Positions 1 through 8,997 of a stretch of DNA of 17,705 nucleotides are shown here, in pieces. The notes under the pieces are model-generated. The model did not search any database, was not told the DNA's origin, and saw only the letters and a program-made list of their open reading frames with translations. The position numbers and the translations under genes were made by a program. Origin of the DNA: Scleroderma bovista. Its lineage: Eukaryota; Basidiomycota; Agaricomycetes; Boletales; Sclerodermataceae. How positions within the stretch are numbered: position 1 is the stretch's first letter; every line of letters starts with the position of its first letter. The DNA is taken from contig JAYMGJ010000791.1 of NCBI GenBank assembly GCA_037178675.1, positions 1-17,705 on the forward strand, read 5' to 3'.

Positions 1-1832
1 ACTGCTTCTGCGCAATGACCCTGACTGGGTGGGAAATGAAGTCGCATGCGAGACGTGCCCATTCGAACACGCCATCTGATTTTGCGGCCAGTTGTTGTAA
101 GTTCTTGTCGGAGAAAGTGACACCGATGGTCTTCAACCGCGTAGAAATATAGAGACGTATGTCGCGTATGGTCGACTCGGCATCGATGTCATCGAGTGAC
201 CTGGCTTGGACATGCTGAGCGGTCTTCAACACTTTTCCGATATCCACGAGGGGGCGAGAAGTCAAAAGAATCCGGATGTTTGCGGGAAGTTTTGCATCGT
301 ATGCAGCAAGGACCTCAAGAAAAGCCGCCCTGCTAGCCTCTGCACCACTCTCGTCCAAAGCATCAATGACCACCACGACATTTCCAGTCGAGGAAGCTTC
401 CAAACGAGAAAGAGGTTCAACGATGAACTTCTGCCACTGCTCCGCGATGTCGGCCGTGTCCCTCAACGAGCGGCTGGTAACCACTTTAGCCAGAAGCGGT
501 CGGAGGCGAAGGTCACGATCAGCCAGGTCACGTGCGATAGTCGGGAATAGCTTCGTATCAAGTCCTTCATGTTGTCTATCACGACTGAAACAGAAGCACG
601 ACCCCAGCATACCAAGATTCTGAGCCTGGAGAGCAATCGTATGGGCAATGGCAGATTTGCCCTTGCCAGCTTGTCCGTAAAGCCAGTATATGCGTGGTGC
701 AGCAGTGTCTGTGTTATTGACCCAATCAACGACTTCATTCAGGATGTCCGTTCTCGTGCCCTCCAGGCACTTCTTGGCCCTGATCAATCCGACCCCGCCC
801 GCATAAGCCAGGAAGTCCAAACTAAGGTTTTCCTGGGTCTGTTGCACATCATATTGGACATTGAGAAGTGCCTGATCTCGGAGCTCTTGCATCAACTTAT
901 CGAGCTTGAAGTTGTAATTGGCGACCTTGCTGGTTGTCTCAGAGAAAACATTCTTGCCGAGTCGACGCCCTACGAAAAAGATGAGGCTGTTGTGAGAGTA
1001 TGAGAGTAGAGAAGTAATTGACGTACAGAAGCTTTTGGTTTCCGAGTACTTCACGATGAACTGCGCACCCTCCTGTACGACCTGGGCGATCTCTGCCAGC
1101 ACCCCTTTCGTTGCGTTAATCTTCGACAGAGACATGTTTTCCAAGATGCGCTCGTAAGTGGATTTGATTCTGGTAATGAGATCCTCAATGGACGCATCCA
1201 AGTTCGCTTGCGACAGGATCAACTATCCGGAATCGTGTTAGTGGAGAACATCGAGGATGATGAATGCATACATTTGAGGCGGCGGCCAATGCACTCAACG
1301 CCATATGAGCGTATGGATGGATCTATGTATGATCATCCATCAAAACTTCACCGTCATCAATTAGGAAGACAAACGTCAGAAATGCCGGTAATGACCGCAT
1401 TGAAAGCGCTAAGAGGTTGGAGATATGTAGCGTTGATGGTATCTAACTGGGCCATCGCAGTGTTTGCAGGACCAATTGCATTAACAGTAGTTTCCGGGTG
1501 AGGCACGACGGCCTGGATGTCTTCAGGGCCCGTCACTGTGGACTGATTGTGGTTCGTTGCGTGTGGTTCCTTCAGATCCAGCTCGCGAATGGGAAGATAA
1601 TTATCATACCTCTTCGCTTTTGTGTTGTCCGACGTTTCCAGTGGGTTTCTTAGAATGGTCAGATACACGATCCTTTGAGCTGACAGTCGGCGACTCGTCA
1701 CACGCAGGATCGACATACCTTCTTATCAACACCCTCGCGAAACATGTGCTTGAATCCCCCTTTTCCTTTCGTGAGGACCCTCGCTGGCCCAGAGGAAGGG
1801 GCGGCTGCTTGAGAAGAAAGCTGGAACGACAT
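1..1832 (-). CDS. NACHT-domain STAND NTPase (fungal NLR-like), 3' end beyond window
   Basis: Spliced gene read on the minus strand. The 969-1 exon encodes a NACHT core: Walker A GQAGKGKSA (about plus 645-672), Walker B VVVVIDALDES (about 345-378) and a sensor-like ILLTSRPL. Upstream exons encode the helical N-terminal region usual in mushroom STAND proteins (YLQPLSAFNAVI, IHPYAHMALSALAAASN, AQFIVKYSETKSF, RRLGKNVFSET). Proposed introns are 1718-1649, 1609-1570, 1374-1323, 1271-1223 and 1026-970; the last three are well supported because the frame and the family motifs continue across them. The start at 1832 gives MSFQLSSQAAAP. An alternative first exon from an ATG at 1926 can also be spliced, so the first 50 or so residues are uncertain. 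By family knowledge such proteins are ATP/GTP-driven signalling switches in non-self recognition or regulated death. The effector type and the C-terminal repeats (often WD40, ankyrin or TPR) are outside the window. No stop interrupts the visible part. Confidence 0.88.
970..1026 (-). other. Intron in the NACHT gene (57 nt)
   Basis: Donor GTACGT and acceptor TTTTTCGTAG, phase 1. Removing it joins SETKSF to WRRLGKNVFSET. The unspliced sequence carries stops in the gene's frame. An earlier AG (CTCACAACAG) would lead straight into a stop, so the later acceptor is chosen. Confidence 0.8.
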
Positions 1833-2585
1833 CAGATCATACCCTCATCACCATCACGTACGTCGATCTGCCTACCGTGCCTTCCCCGGACGACATGGCT
1901 GCAGTTTTGCGGTTTTTCTTGGGCATCTTTGGCGTTATATGTGAGGAGATGGTTTGGGTCACAGAGGGAAGGGAACAGCCATGCCTGGTGTGCTCCTGCG
2001 CTCCTGTGGCTGAGGCTGAGGAATTCAGAGTCCGATGCACACCATTCCATTACATAATGCGACCGCAGAATCTTAGAAGAGAAGCTCTTTGTCATTTATG
2101 TATGTTATTTGGTTCCGTGTCAGCTGTCTGGACTCCGGGGTACACTCTGGCACGATCGACGGCGCCGCTTGCCTTCGCAGCGTCCACGCTCACCGCCTCT
2201 CAAACTCTCCTCGCCTTCAAGGCTGTCCTTCCGTCGTGCACTTCGTCGATGCACAGCCAATAAAAGGCGCACTCGTTCTCAGCACTAGCAGCGACGAAGG
2301 CTATGGCTCTCGTGGAAAGCACGACCCTCGGGACTCGGGAGACATACATGAAGTTTTTATTTTATTCCCGGAAGATGCGAGACTTGAGAAGGCTTCACAG
2401 CATTGAAGTGGGGACGACGTACGTTCTCAAGTTTGAGAGTTCAGACCATAAGCATTTCGTGCGCCCCCTTCCATTCCTTTGTCTGTCTGTGCACTATGCA
2501 CTTCGCTGATAGCCTATGTACTCATTTAGTTTTGGATGCATGTACAGCCCATCATTCCTGTACATATTCCATGGACTGATGTTAC
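1833..2585. other. Intergenic; no gene recognised
   Basis: This is the 5' flank of the NACHT gene. Open frames exist on both strands (one of about 128 codons on plus starting at a GTG), but none has recognisable motifs, a convincing start or splice support. On minus, CATATAACG at about 1932-1940 lies just before an ATG at 1926 and could be the NACHT promoter and an alternative start. Confidence 0.4.
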
Positions 2586-2589
2586 AGCC

Positions 2590-3118
2590 ACCTCCTTGCC
2601 AGTCAAACTAAATTCGGTGGCCTGCGCCTGGAGCAGTTCGTTCTACGTTTTCAAGTGGTCTTCATCTCCTTTACAGACCCTGAATCACCAACTATGATCG
2701 GAAGATTAAATGTAGGTGACGTGAGTCGTACATCGAGAAACGATTCCGTGTGGAAGATGACGCGTAGGCGGAACGTTACTGAGGACGAAATTCCTAGTAT
2801 TGGGTAAACTTGTTTGCCAGTGATAGTTTTGTCCAGGGAACAAAGAATCCCATTGGCGAGCAAGACGGTAAGTCGAGATCCGAGGACATGTGACAGACAA
2901 TACAGGGAAAGACGGCCTGAGTGCGAATCCTCCACCCTCCACGTCGCCATCGCGCTTCAACTCTTCCTCACAATCTATTATATAGTGCGTCCTTCACGAG
3001 ATGACGATGCCGCTGTCCTTGGCCCAGTATACCCGTTCATATCACCGCTGGGTTTTCGTTTTCCCTCGTGGAAAATCGTTCTGGGGTCACCAGTGACTAA
3101 GATCCGTTTGATACTCAC
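2590..3118 (-). pseudogene. Eroded SGNH/GDSL esterase copy (paralogue of the 4.7-5.5 kb relic)
   Basis: The minus strand carries scrambled pieces of an SGNH hydrolase. At about 3118-3080 a block I-like segment SIKRILVTGDP shows Gly-Asp-Pro where the nucleophile motif should be Gly-Asp-Ser. At about 2800 there is TRNFVLSNVPPTRHLP, matching the RNFVxIDVPPxxRSP stretch of the family. At 2670-2590 comes a stretch that in shifted frames matches ELLQAxATEFxLTxKEV of the other copy. Frameshifts and stops separate the pieces. At DNA level it matches 4800-5010, including intron sequence, so it arose by DNA duplication and not retroposition. The catalytic Asp/His block is not found. The N-terminal assignment is the weakest part. 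Confidence 0.55.
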
Positions 3119-3120
3119 TC

Positions 3121-3850
3121 ACAAGGCACTGAACTATCGCGGCCCTATACTTTACGGCAGTATGCAGGTGATATATCAGATCGTTCGACGAAACAATTGG
3201 TACATCCACTGAACATTCACTAGCATGGTATTCTGGGCTGTTACCCCACTCATGCGGTGAGCTTCAGGCGGCATCATTTCCATGTGATGATGGGATGGTG
3301 TATGAATGCAGCACTATCTCGAACCGAGCCATCACTGGAACACCGTGACGTGGCAACCGTGGCAGCTCAACGTTCTTGGATTATGCTACCTTCAGAAGTT
3401 CGCACGAACACCAAGGCAGACCGAATAGGAGTCGCTACATGGACGGAAGGTACCGTCAGATGTGGGTGTGGCCTCATTGTTTTTCCCAACAGCTAGTCAA
3501 CAGGTGCAGATACTGCGGGACTTTGGTACCGAACATAATTCCGTCACGCACCTCTCCTTTGTCCGTTTTGATGACCATCCTAACCTCATGTCATGCTTTG
3601 TAGCGCAGTCCCAGCGAGCACATATAACTTCATGGATTCCCAGAATAAAATTAGACAGCCCGCGAGATGCCATTGATCTGCGATCACCTCCAGCGTAACC
3701 TCCTCGGTTCATTGGATCAAATATGCACCCGGAACCGCAGATCCTAGTTTCCTAGGAATTCGGACCATGTTAATATCTTTAGGCGAGTTTGAATATCCTA
3801 ATTCATTCGGCGGCCACTGTCATTTGCACCGATAAGGACCCCCTTGTACA
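3121..3850. other. Intergenic; no gene recognised
   Basis: Only short, mutually overlapping open frames (up to about 80 codons) occur, without motifs, signal peptides or splice support. The last part is the upstream region of the ORF starting at 3932. Confidence 0.4.
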
Positions 3851-3857
3851 CTATAAA
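3851..3857 (+). promoter_or_regulatory. TATA box for the signal-peptide ORF
   Basis: CTATAAATG stands about 80 nt before the ATG at 3932 and is followed by a C/T-rich leader (roughly 3880-3925), a usual layout for strongly expressed secreted-protein genes in filamentous fungi. The TATA overlaps an earlier in-frame ATG at 3857, so that ATG is unlikely to be transcribed. Confidence 0.5.
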
Positions 3858-3931
3858 TGCCCTCGCATAGGTCCTCGATCCCTTTCTCTAAACCTTGCTC
3901 TTCTCATAGCTCCTATCTTACACATTGCAAG

Positions 3932-4048
3932 ATGAGACCCGGCCTCGTTGTAACTACTCTTGCAGCCGCTGCCTGCGTCAACGCCCAATTTCCAAGACGA
4001 GGGCTTGAGGGTACTCCGTCCGCCTTTCTCGCTCGGGCACCATGCTAA
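3932..4048 (+). CDS. Short ORF with signal peptide; 5' exon or truncated secreted protein
   Basis: The ATG at 3932 opens a 38-residue ORF starting MRPGLVVTTLAAAACVNAQF, a textbook secretion signal with a likely cleavage after VNA. PRRGLEGTPSAFLARAPC and a stop follow. Either the reading frame is broken near 4045 (the next frame continues ANDGGCIASFNAL to a stop near 4135) or an intron removes the stop. A possible intron at about 4014-4070 (GTACTC, branch TGCTAATGAC, acceptor CGCTAG) would continue into a Cys-containing stretch with CGSSQILSCC. GTAAAATCC...CCTAACTTGTTTTAG at about 4173-4219 looks like a further intron. No family is recognised. It may be a small secreted protein gene, intact or dying; the 3' structure is unresolved. 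Confidence 0.5.
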   Translation: MRPGLVVTTLAAAACVNAQFPRRGLEGTPSAFLARAPC

Positions 4049-4219
4049 TGACGGTGGTTGTATCGCTAGCTTCAATGCACTGCGGCTCCTCGCAGATCCT
4101 TTCTTGTTGCAACTTCATGAATACTTTTAACTTCTTTGACTGCGTGGTATATTCTCCACACCTCGAAACTTGGTAAAATCCATGGCGTGATGGTTACAGT
4201 TGGTCCTAACTTGTTTTAG

Positions 4220-4690
4220 CTCGCAACATTGAGTTCCTTTTGACGAACCTAATGAGGGTTCGGGGTGGCTCTGCTGCGATCGAAAAGATGGTCATTCATC
4301 GAAACCAAAGTCATCCTGCCGCTAATGGAGGGTTGGAGCAGAGATGGATGCTTTGCACTGGTTGAGGTTCTAGAATGCATCAGGCCAGTTGCTGGTAGGT
4401 CTTGATGTACTTGGTTGGACCAAACTCACCAGTACTATCTAGTTTGTGTCTCCCAAGGAAGTGTAGTAAGACTATGGGATTGGTGTGAGGCTAACTGGAC
4501 ACGAGACGCAAGCCATTCAACCTCACCCTTCGATATATAGATTTGTCGAGTGCTCGTCCTTCTTGTACGGTCTCTCTGCCTCGTGAAAATGATCAATCGG
4601 CATATTGCGTTTACTGCATGTATGCTTGGTCTTTCTTGAATTATGACGTTGATAATACAAATGCGCTAATTGGTTGTAAGCGCTTTATGC
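4220..4690. other. Intergenic; possible second secreted-protein start
   Basis: A TATA-like CGATATATAG (about 4530-4540) is followed about 50 nt later by an ATG at 4589 encoding MINRHIAFTACMLGLS, signal-peptide-like but ending in TGA after 16 codons. No downstream exon could be joined with confidence. Nothing else was recognised. Confidence 0.25.
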
Positions 4691-4699
4691 AATCGCTCC

Positions 4700-5535
4700 C
4701 CAAGATATCATAGCCCCCCGATGTCGATGCAAATCATCTAACCAAGTGCCACCACTTTCAGACATCACCCAGCACATCCGTCAGTAATTGACGCGATGAG
4801 TAGAGGACCGTCACTTCCTTGCTGGTCAATCTAAATTCGGTCGCCAGCGCCTGCAGCAGCTCGTTCCAGGTTTTCATGCGGTCTTCTATCTCCTTTGCAA
4901 TCTCGGGATCCACAACTAAGCACGGAAATGAGAAATATAGGTGATGGGCATCGTGTATCGATCAACTAGAATTACCTTGTGAAGAGCGGTGCGTGACATC
5001 AATGTAGACGAAATCCCGGGCTCTGACATAGAGCTGGTGAAGAGTGTTGAAGATCATCTCAACAATTGATTCCAGTCCATTGCATTCTGTGCTTCCACGA
5101 TCATTTACACCGACAAACATGACTGGCAAACTGAGTCATCTGTCAGACTTCACAGGAAATCAGAGTAACATACAATAAGTGGTTTTGTCCAGCAATGCTG
5201 GTATCCTATCGTCAGACTGTTTATCAGGAAAGCTTATAATGGCTAGTCAGAAAGGTGTCTTCAGCACTGGCGCCAGGGAAAGTGAAGTTGTGTATCTCGG
5301 GTGGTTCTTTAATTTCACATATTCCATCGCAGATGATGGTGAACCTACTAACAGTGTCACTGCATGGATCGAAAGAACCTATTGACATCTAGCTCCATAC
5401 CATGTCTTGACATCATTCCATTTGTTGAAGGCGTCACCGCTATTGGATGGTGACTCATACCAGCTCGATGCGACAGTCCAGAAGGCTCCCTTACAAGACA
5501 ATAATATTCTTGAGTGAACCTCTGCATGCCAGTGT
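4700..5535 (-). pseudogene. SGNH/GDSL-type esterase (CE16-like), disrupted
   Basis: The best part is 5127-4758, which encodes FLPVMFVGVNDRGS (block III GxND at 5100-5111), TLHQLYVRARDFVYIDV, an intron (4975-4916, GTAATT...GCTTAG, frame kept), then EIEDRMKTWNELLQALATEF and VTVLYSSRQLLTDVL. A TGA at 4758-4760 ends this frame. The expected C-terminal motif continues in the next frame as GGTWLDDLH, with the DxxH catalytic block at 4727-4738. Upstream are EIHNFTFPGASAEDTF (about 5300-5240), followed by in-frame stops, and a block I candidate SLKNIIVL near 5530-5505 where the GDS motif is lost or split by a GTAAGG donor. The family comprises Ser/Asp/His esterases deacetylating carbohydrates or other esters, often secreted. 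An active gene with unusual splicing is possible but less likely, given the frameshift and stops. Confidence 0.72.
4916..4975 (-). other. Intron relic in the SGNH esterase (60 nt)
   Basis: Donor GTAATT and acceptor CGTGCTTAG join HRSSQ to VVDPEIAK in frame. The matching stretch of the other esterase copy (about 2690-2750) shows recognisable similarity, so the duplication included the intron. Confidence 0.6.
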
Positions 5536-5539
5536 GAAC

Positions 5540-6025
5540 CACCCAGGACTATCGGTAAGTAGGCTATATCTGTCTGATAGGTCAGCCGTAGCTCGATTGG
5601 TTGGTGTCTGTACGAACAAGAGACAGGAGGTAGTGGTGGGCGGATATGTCTCCTTTCTGTGCACATCTGTGCCTTCTGATCCCTCTTCTTGAAGTATGCT
5701 TCTGGAATAGTTCCTCGTGGTCGAGCCCGTCGAAGTGCATCTCGAACTCAGAACGTCGCCGTTTCTGTTCACTGGATGAGGAGGCCATGAAGAGCGTTAC
5801 CTGAGAATAGGAGGTTCCGGCGCCAACCATAGTTGTAACGATTATAGGCTACCGCTTGAAGTTGACATGCGTCCATTAGCTACGGTGGCCTTGCGAGATG
5901 GGGTGAGCATTCCCGTCTCTTTGGCACGCAGCCACACCCATGTCTTTCCATCCCAAGTGTTTGCTAGCTTGATTGACTGGCTTTTTTTTCACTGTTAAAA
6001 ACACCTGTAACATGGGCGTGGGGAA
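5540..6025. other. Junction zone between esterase and folate-gene relics; no gene recognised
   Basis: A minus-strand frame at 5830-5582 begins MVGAGTSYSQVTLF and contains EFEMHFDGLDHEELFQKH. It has no recognised domain. It could be an upstream exon of the esterase or leftover sequence. The HPPK and DHPS regions that should follow the aldolase part of Fol1 are not visible here. Confidence 0.35.
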
Positions 6026-6029
6026 TGAC

Positions 6030-6823
6030 CCAGAGACAGGCATGGCAGGGCTCAAGGAAGAGTTTTTCAAGAGTTAGATAGGAGGAGGTATTGAAAAACC
6101 ATAGTACATAATGACGTACCTGTGCCTGAGATGGTATATCTGAACGAACATACCTCGTATAAGTGTTGCAATACCTTCTGGGTAATCCATCTCGTTCGGG
6201 TGAGGTTTAGGCGAAGTGAAGCTAGTATAGGGAGGAAGACGCTCGGAGAACGTGATATTGGTGACGAGGCGCTTGCGAGTAAGGCGTTGCAGTGAATTAA
6301 CGCCGATGAGAACGGGCAGGACGAGGTCTTTGACGCGAACGATTGCCATAGGAGGTGTAACGGGGCTACTCGCAGTCTCCCCTGCTTCTGAGGTGTCGGC
6401 TTGCCACACCCTTAGCACCGTAACCGGAACGGAGAACCCCGATGCAAGCAGGACCTGCTTCGGGAGGTCACCGGTCACCGGTCACTGACCACACGCACTG
6501 TTTCGGCGCTTTCCCCAGCGAGTTCGAACGCAGCCGCCGTAACGCCTTCGATTAAAGCGTGCGGTGACCAACACAAGGAACTCCAGTCGCGGCGTGCCTT
6601 CCCACCAACGAGTGCTGACACTGCCTTGGCAAGGTGCCTATAGTGTACTGAATCCGTCACGTCGTCCGATGTACCACAAGCATCGAGGAAGGATGGCTTG
6701 AGATGTAGATAAACGCTCGCGAGAGCTTATTGGGGCTTTGGTCTGCCCTCAGCAGTCTGTACTAACCGCGGCCATGAGCTGGATGGAGTCAAGGAAGACA
6801 ATGTCGGTTGTGTTTACTGTCAT
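6030..6823 (-). pseudogene. FOL1: Fol1-like folate synthesis gene relic (dihydroneopterin aldolase region only)
   Basis: The ATG at 6823 begins MTVNTTDIVFLDSIQLMAA and ends at a GTTAGT donor (6766), as in fungal Fol1 N-termini. The next piece (about 6713-6475) reads VYLHLKPSFLDACGTSDDV, then VHYRHLAKAVSALV and ALIEGVTAAAFELAG to a TGA at 6475-6477. In another frame the protein resumes with LPKQVLLASGFSV, VRVKDLVLPVLIGVN, LVTNITFSE and MDYPEGIATLI (to about 6150), matching the second aldolase-like repeat. A last shifted scrap is SSYLTLEKLF near 6090. The GxxxWGRxxAQPV stretch of the first aldolase repeat is missing, the frame is broken, and the HPPK and dihydropteroate synthase domains are absent. 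In intact form Fol1 is a trifunctional enzyme of folate synthesis. A functional copy is expected elsewhere in the genome. Confidence 0.85.
6466..6485. repeat. 7-bp direct repeat (GGTCACC x2.9) causing the frameshift
   Basis: GGTCACC GGTCACC GGTCAC lies exactly where the folate gene changes frame. Two extra 7-bp units add 14 bp, which is not a multiple of three. With a single unit the minus-strand reading would pass directly from VRVVSD to LPKQVLL. Confidence 0.8.
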
Positions 6824-6829
6824 CCTCGT

Positions 6830-8300
6830 CGTCTGCCAAATTGATCCACAATCATCAGTGCCCATTACGTAACAACATTGGCTACTAGCAACTGACAATA
6901 CGGTAACTAAATGTAACGAGAGTGAGTAGTCTTGATCTATGATACTTGTATGTACAGTACGGTAAACGTTAAGTCAACCGCATGTGGTCCAGAATGGCGA
7001 CGAAGACAATCTCTGGAGCGAACTGCAGGAAGGATTTCCTAACGATTTCCCTGAGCCCGAAAAAATGCATCGCTGCAGCCCAATAAATAGATACATACAC
7101 ACCCAACTCAAGTGGAATGAAGAGAGTAGCTGGCTACAGTGTTCATTCGTCACGTCGACAAAAAATGTTGTGTGGAATTTTTCCAGAACGAAGAATGCGG
7201 AAATAACGAAAAGCCAGATCAATGGCTATCGAAGGAGCGTGGGTGTGAGCGGTGAAGAGATATACAAATTTGGTCCAAATGCAGGCGGTATCGATGAATG
7301 TGCACGGCGGTGTAGAGAGGAAGAAATTTTAAGGGTGGTTTCGCAATTCGAATACTGGACGACTCCTAGAACGCCAATTGAGATGCGAAACGATAGCAAA
7401 GAAAGAAGAACGCACCTAATAGAGATGGTCGTCATGCAATGACACAGTAATTCCAATGCGACATCTGCGTCTGGTACTCTTCATCAACTGGTACTTCTGA
7501 CCCCTGGGTCTCATCCGAGACATTGTCACGTGTTTCTGTGAAGGAAAAGGCGGAGAAAAGGTCCATTGCGTCGTGCAAAAGAACTTGTGGGTGTCGCTAT
7601 GAGTGGTCGCTTGGAAGATAAGCGAGTTAAGACAGCTTAGGCTGGTACGAAGCGCCTGTGATCAGAGTAGATACTGTGGGTCCATCAAACGAGCGCAACT
7701 ATATATACGTTTCCAACGAGCATTGCGCAGAACAATTGAGCGGGGAATGTGCTTCCCAACCTGCCACGGTCCGAATCCGCCACGATGGTCCTAGGAGTGA
7801 AAGGGTGCCTAAGCATGAATTCCCTTATTGTTGTGGACGCCCGAGCTGCCCAGCCACGTTTTGCCCTACCAACACTTTACCACCGAATGGTCCATCAGAC
7901 CGGATTATTTGATTCATTCCTTCATACAATAGCACAAATCGAAGAACTGGATCCGAGAGGTTTACTGAAACATACCAAAGCAAGATTCAAAGTTTCATTC
8001 TCAAAACCATACCGCTAAGACGCCGTGAAAATAAGCAAAGAAAGCCGGGAAGTGAGACACCGAGGAGCTAGAACAATAACTTGTGAGTGTTCGATCAGAC
8101 GGAGAAATGCAAGGGGGAGATAATGAGCTATTAACGTACTAGAAATTGTCTCTCTGGATAACTCTCTTCCCAGCTTTTTGTCTCGCCTCACCGAAAGAGG
8201 CAGACGAACACAATTGACTCATCGGGAATAAGTCGGGTCACCGCCACAAGCTACTTGTGCCAACCACGACACTTTCCTTTTCTGGAAGCGTGATCTTCTA
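6830..8300. other. Region without a recognised gene
   Basis: The longest frame (plus, 6984-7442) opens at a GTG; its first ATG is at 7065, leaving about 125 codons with no motif. Overlapping plus-strand frames at 7603-8018 have no recognised domain and no splice support. No RNA gene or repeat array was seen. Confidence 0.4.
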
Positions 8301-8401
8301 AGCCTTGTCGTCAGTCCCGTCTACGGCTCCAAATATGCTCCAGACTGTCTGTGCAGTCCAGGCCCCGTTCTCTCGAATGTCAGAATTAGACTTCAGAGTG
8401 T
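8300..8401 (-). other. Possible orphan terminal exon abutting the tandem array
   Basis: The minus strand from the array's edge to a TAG near 8307 reads NENTLKSNSDIRENGAW then TAQTVWSIFGAVDGTDDKA. The composition is protein-like (three Trp, no low complexity) and the frame is cut exactly where the tandem repeat begins. No family is recognised; it may be chance. Confidence 0.2.
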
Positions 8402-8997
8402 TTTCATTGATGTACTGCATGATGGCGTACGGTTGTCGTCACCCTCTACCCCTCAGGGCCTGCGATCGGCATGTATTGGCCGTGCATATTTACCAACTAG
8501 CAGTAGTTCCAATGCCGGTCCGACAAGATGGTCCGACATAACCACTTTGTAACGACAATAGAGCGGCATATTAGCTATGGCCTTCCATGCTAGTCGCGAC
8601 TGACAGTCACTGCCAACTGGCGCAATGTCGGTAGTGACCTTCCGACGTAGTAACAAGCTTATTCACCATGCCAAACCATTGTGAGCGTAGCTGTTGTATC
8701 CTCGGCGGTGTCCGAACCAACTGGATGCAGCGGCGCAGCACGCCTCACCGTGGGTGTCTGCTATTCCATTTGAGCTGATCAAGGGTTCCAGCGTTCGCAC
8801 ATCCCAATTCCAAAATCGCAATAGTAACATGTTCGACGAGATAAGCATCGTGTACAGTATTGTAATTGCCGAGAGCTCAAATACAAAGCTAGATCAACCA
8901 ACCCCTGATCAAGTGTTCGACGGTAGGTGTATGACTCCTCACAATAATATTCATGCAGTGAATAACAGTGCAGGTTCCTCTTGGGTTAACAAAGATG
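8402..8997. other. 3' flank of tandem copy A; no gene
   Basis: The sequence is shared with 10194-10766 and 12028-12592. Open frames on both strands differ between copies by frameshifts and stops (for example the frame starting MYPRRCP on plus), which argues against coding. Confidence 0.6.

Noticed and set aside
206..1003. Long plus-strand open frames (114, 115 and 144 codons)
   Set aside because: They lie antisense to the NACHT exons, whose Walker motifs and family sequence are on the minus strand; they are shadows of constrained codons.
1877..2263. 128-codon plus-strand frame upstream of the NACHT gene
   Set aside because: GTG start, no recognisable motif, and it overlaps the probable promoter and first exon of the NACHT gene on the other strand.
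6984..7442. 152-codon plus-strand open frame
   Set aside because: It opens at GTG; the first ATG leaves about 125 codons. No domain, signal peptide or intron was found, and a frame of this length is expected by chance about once in a window this size.
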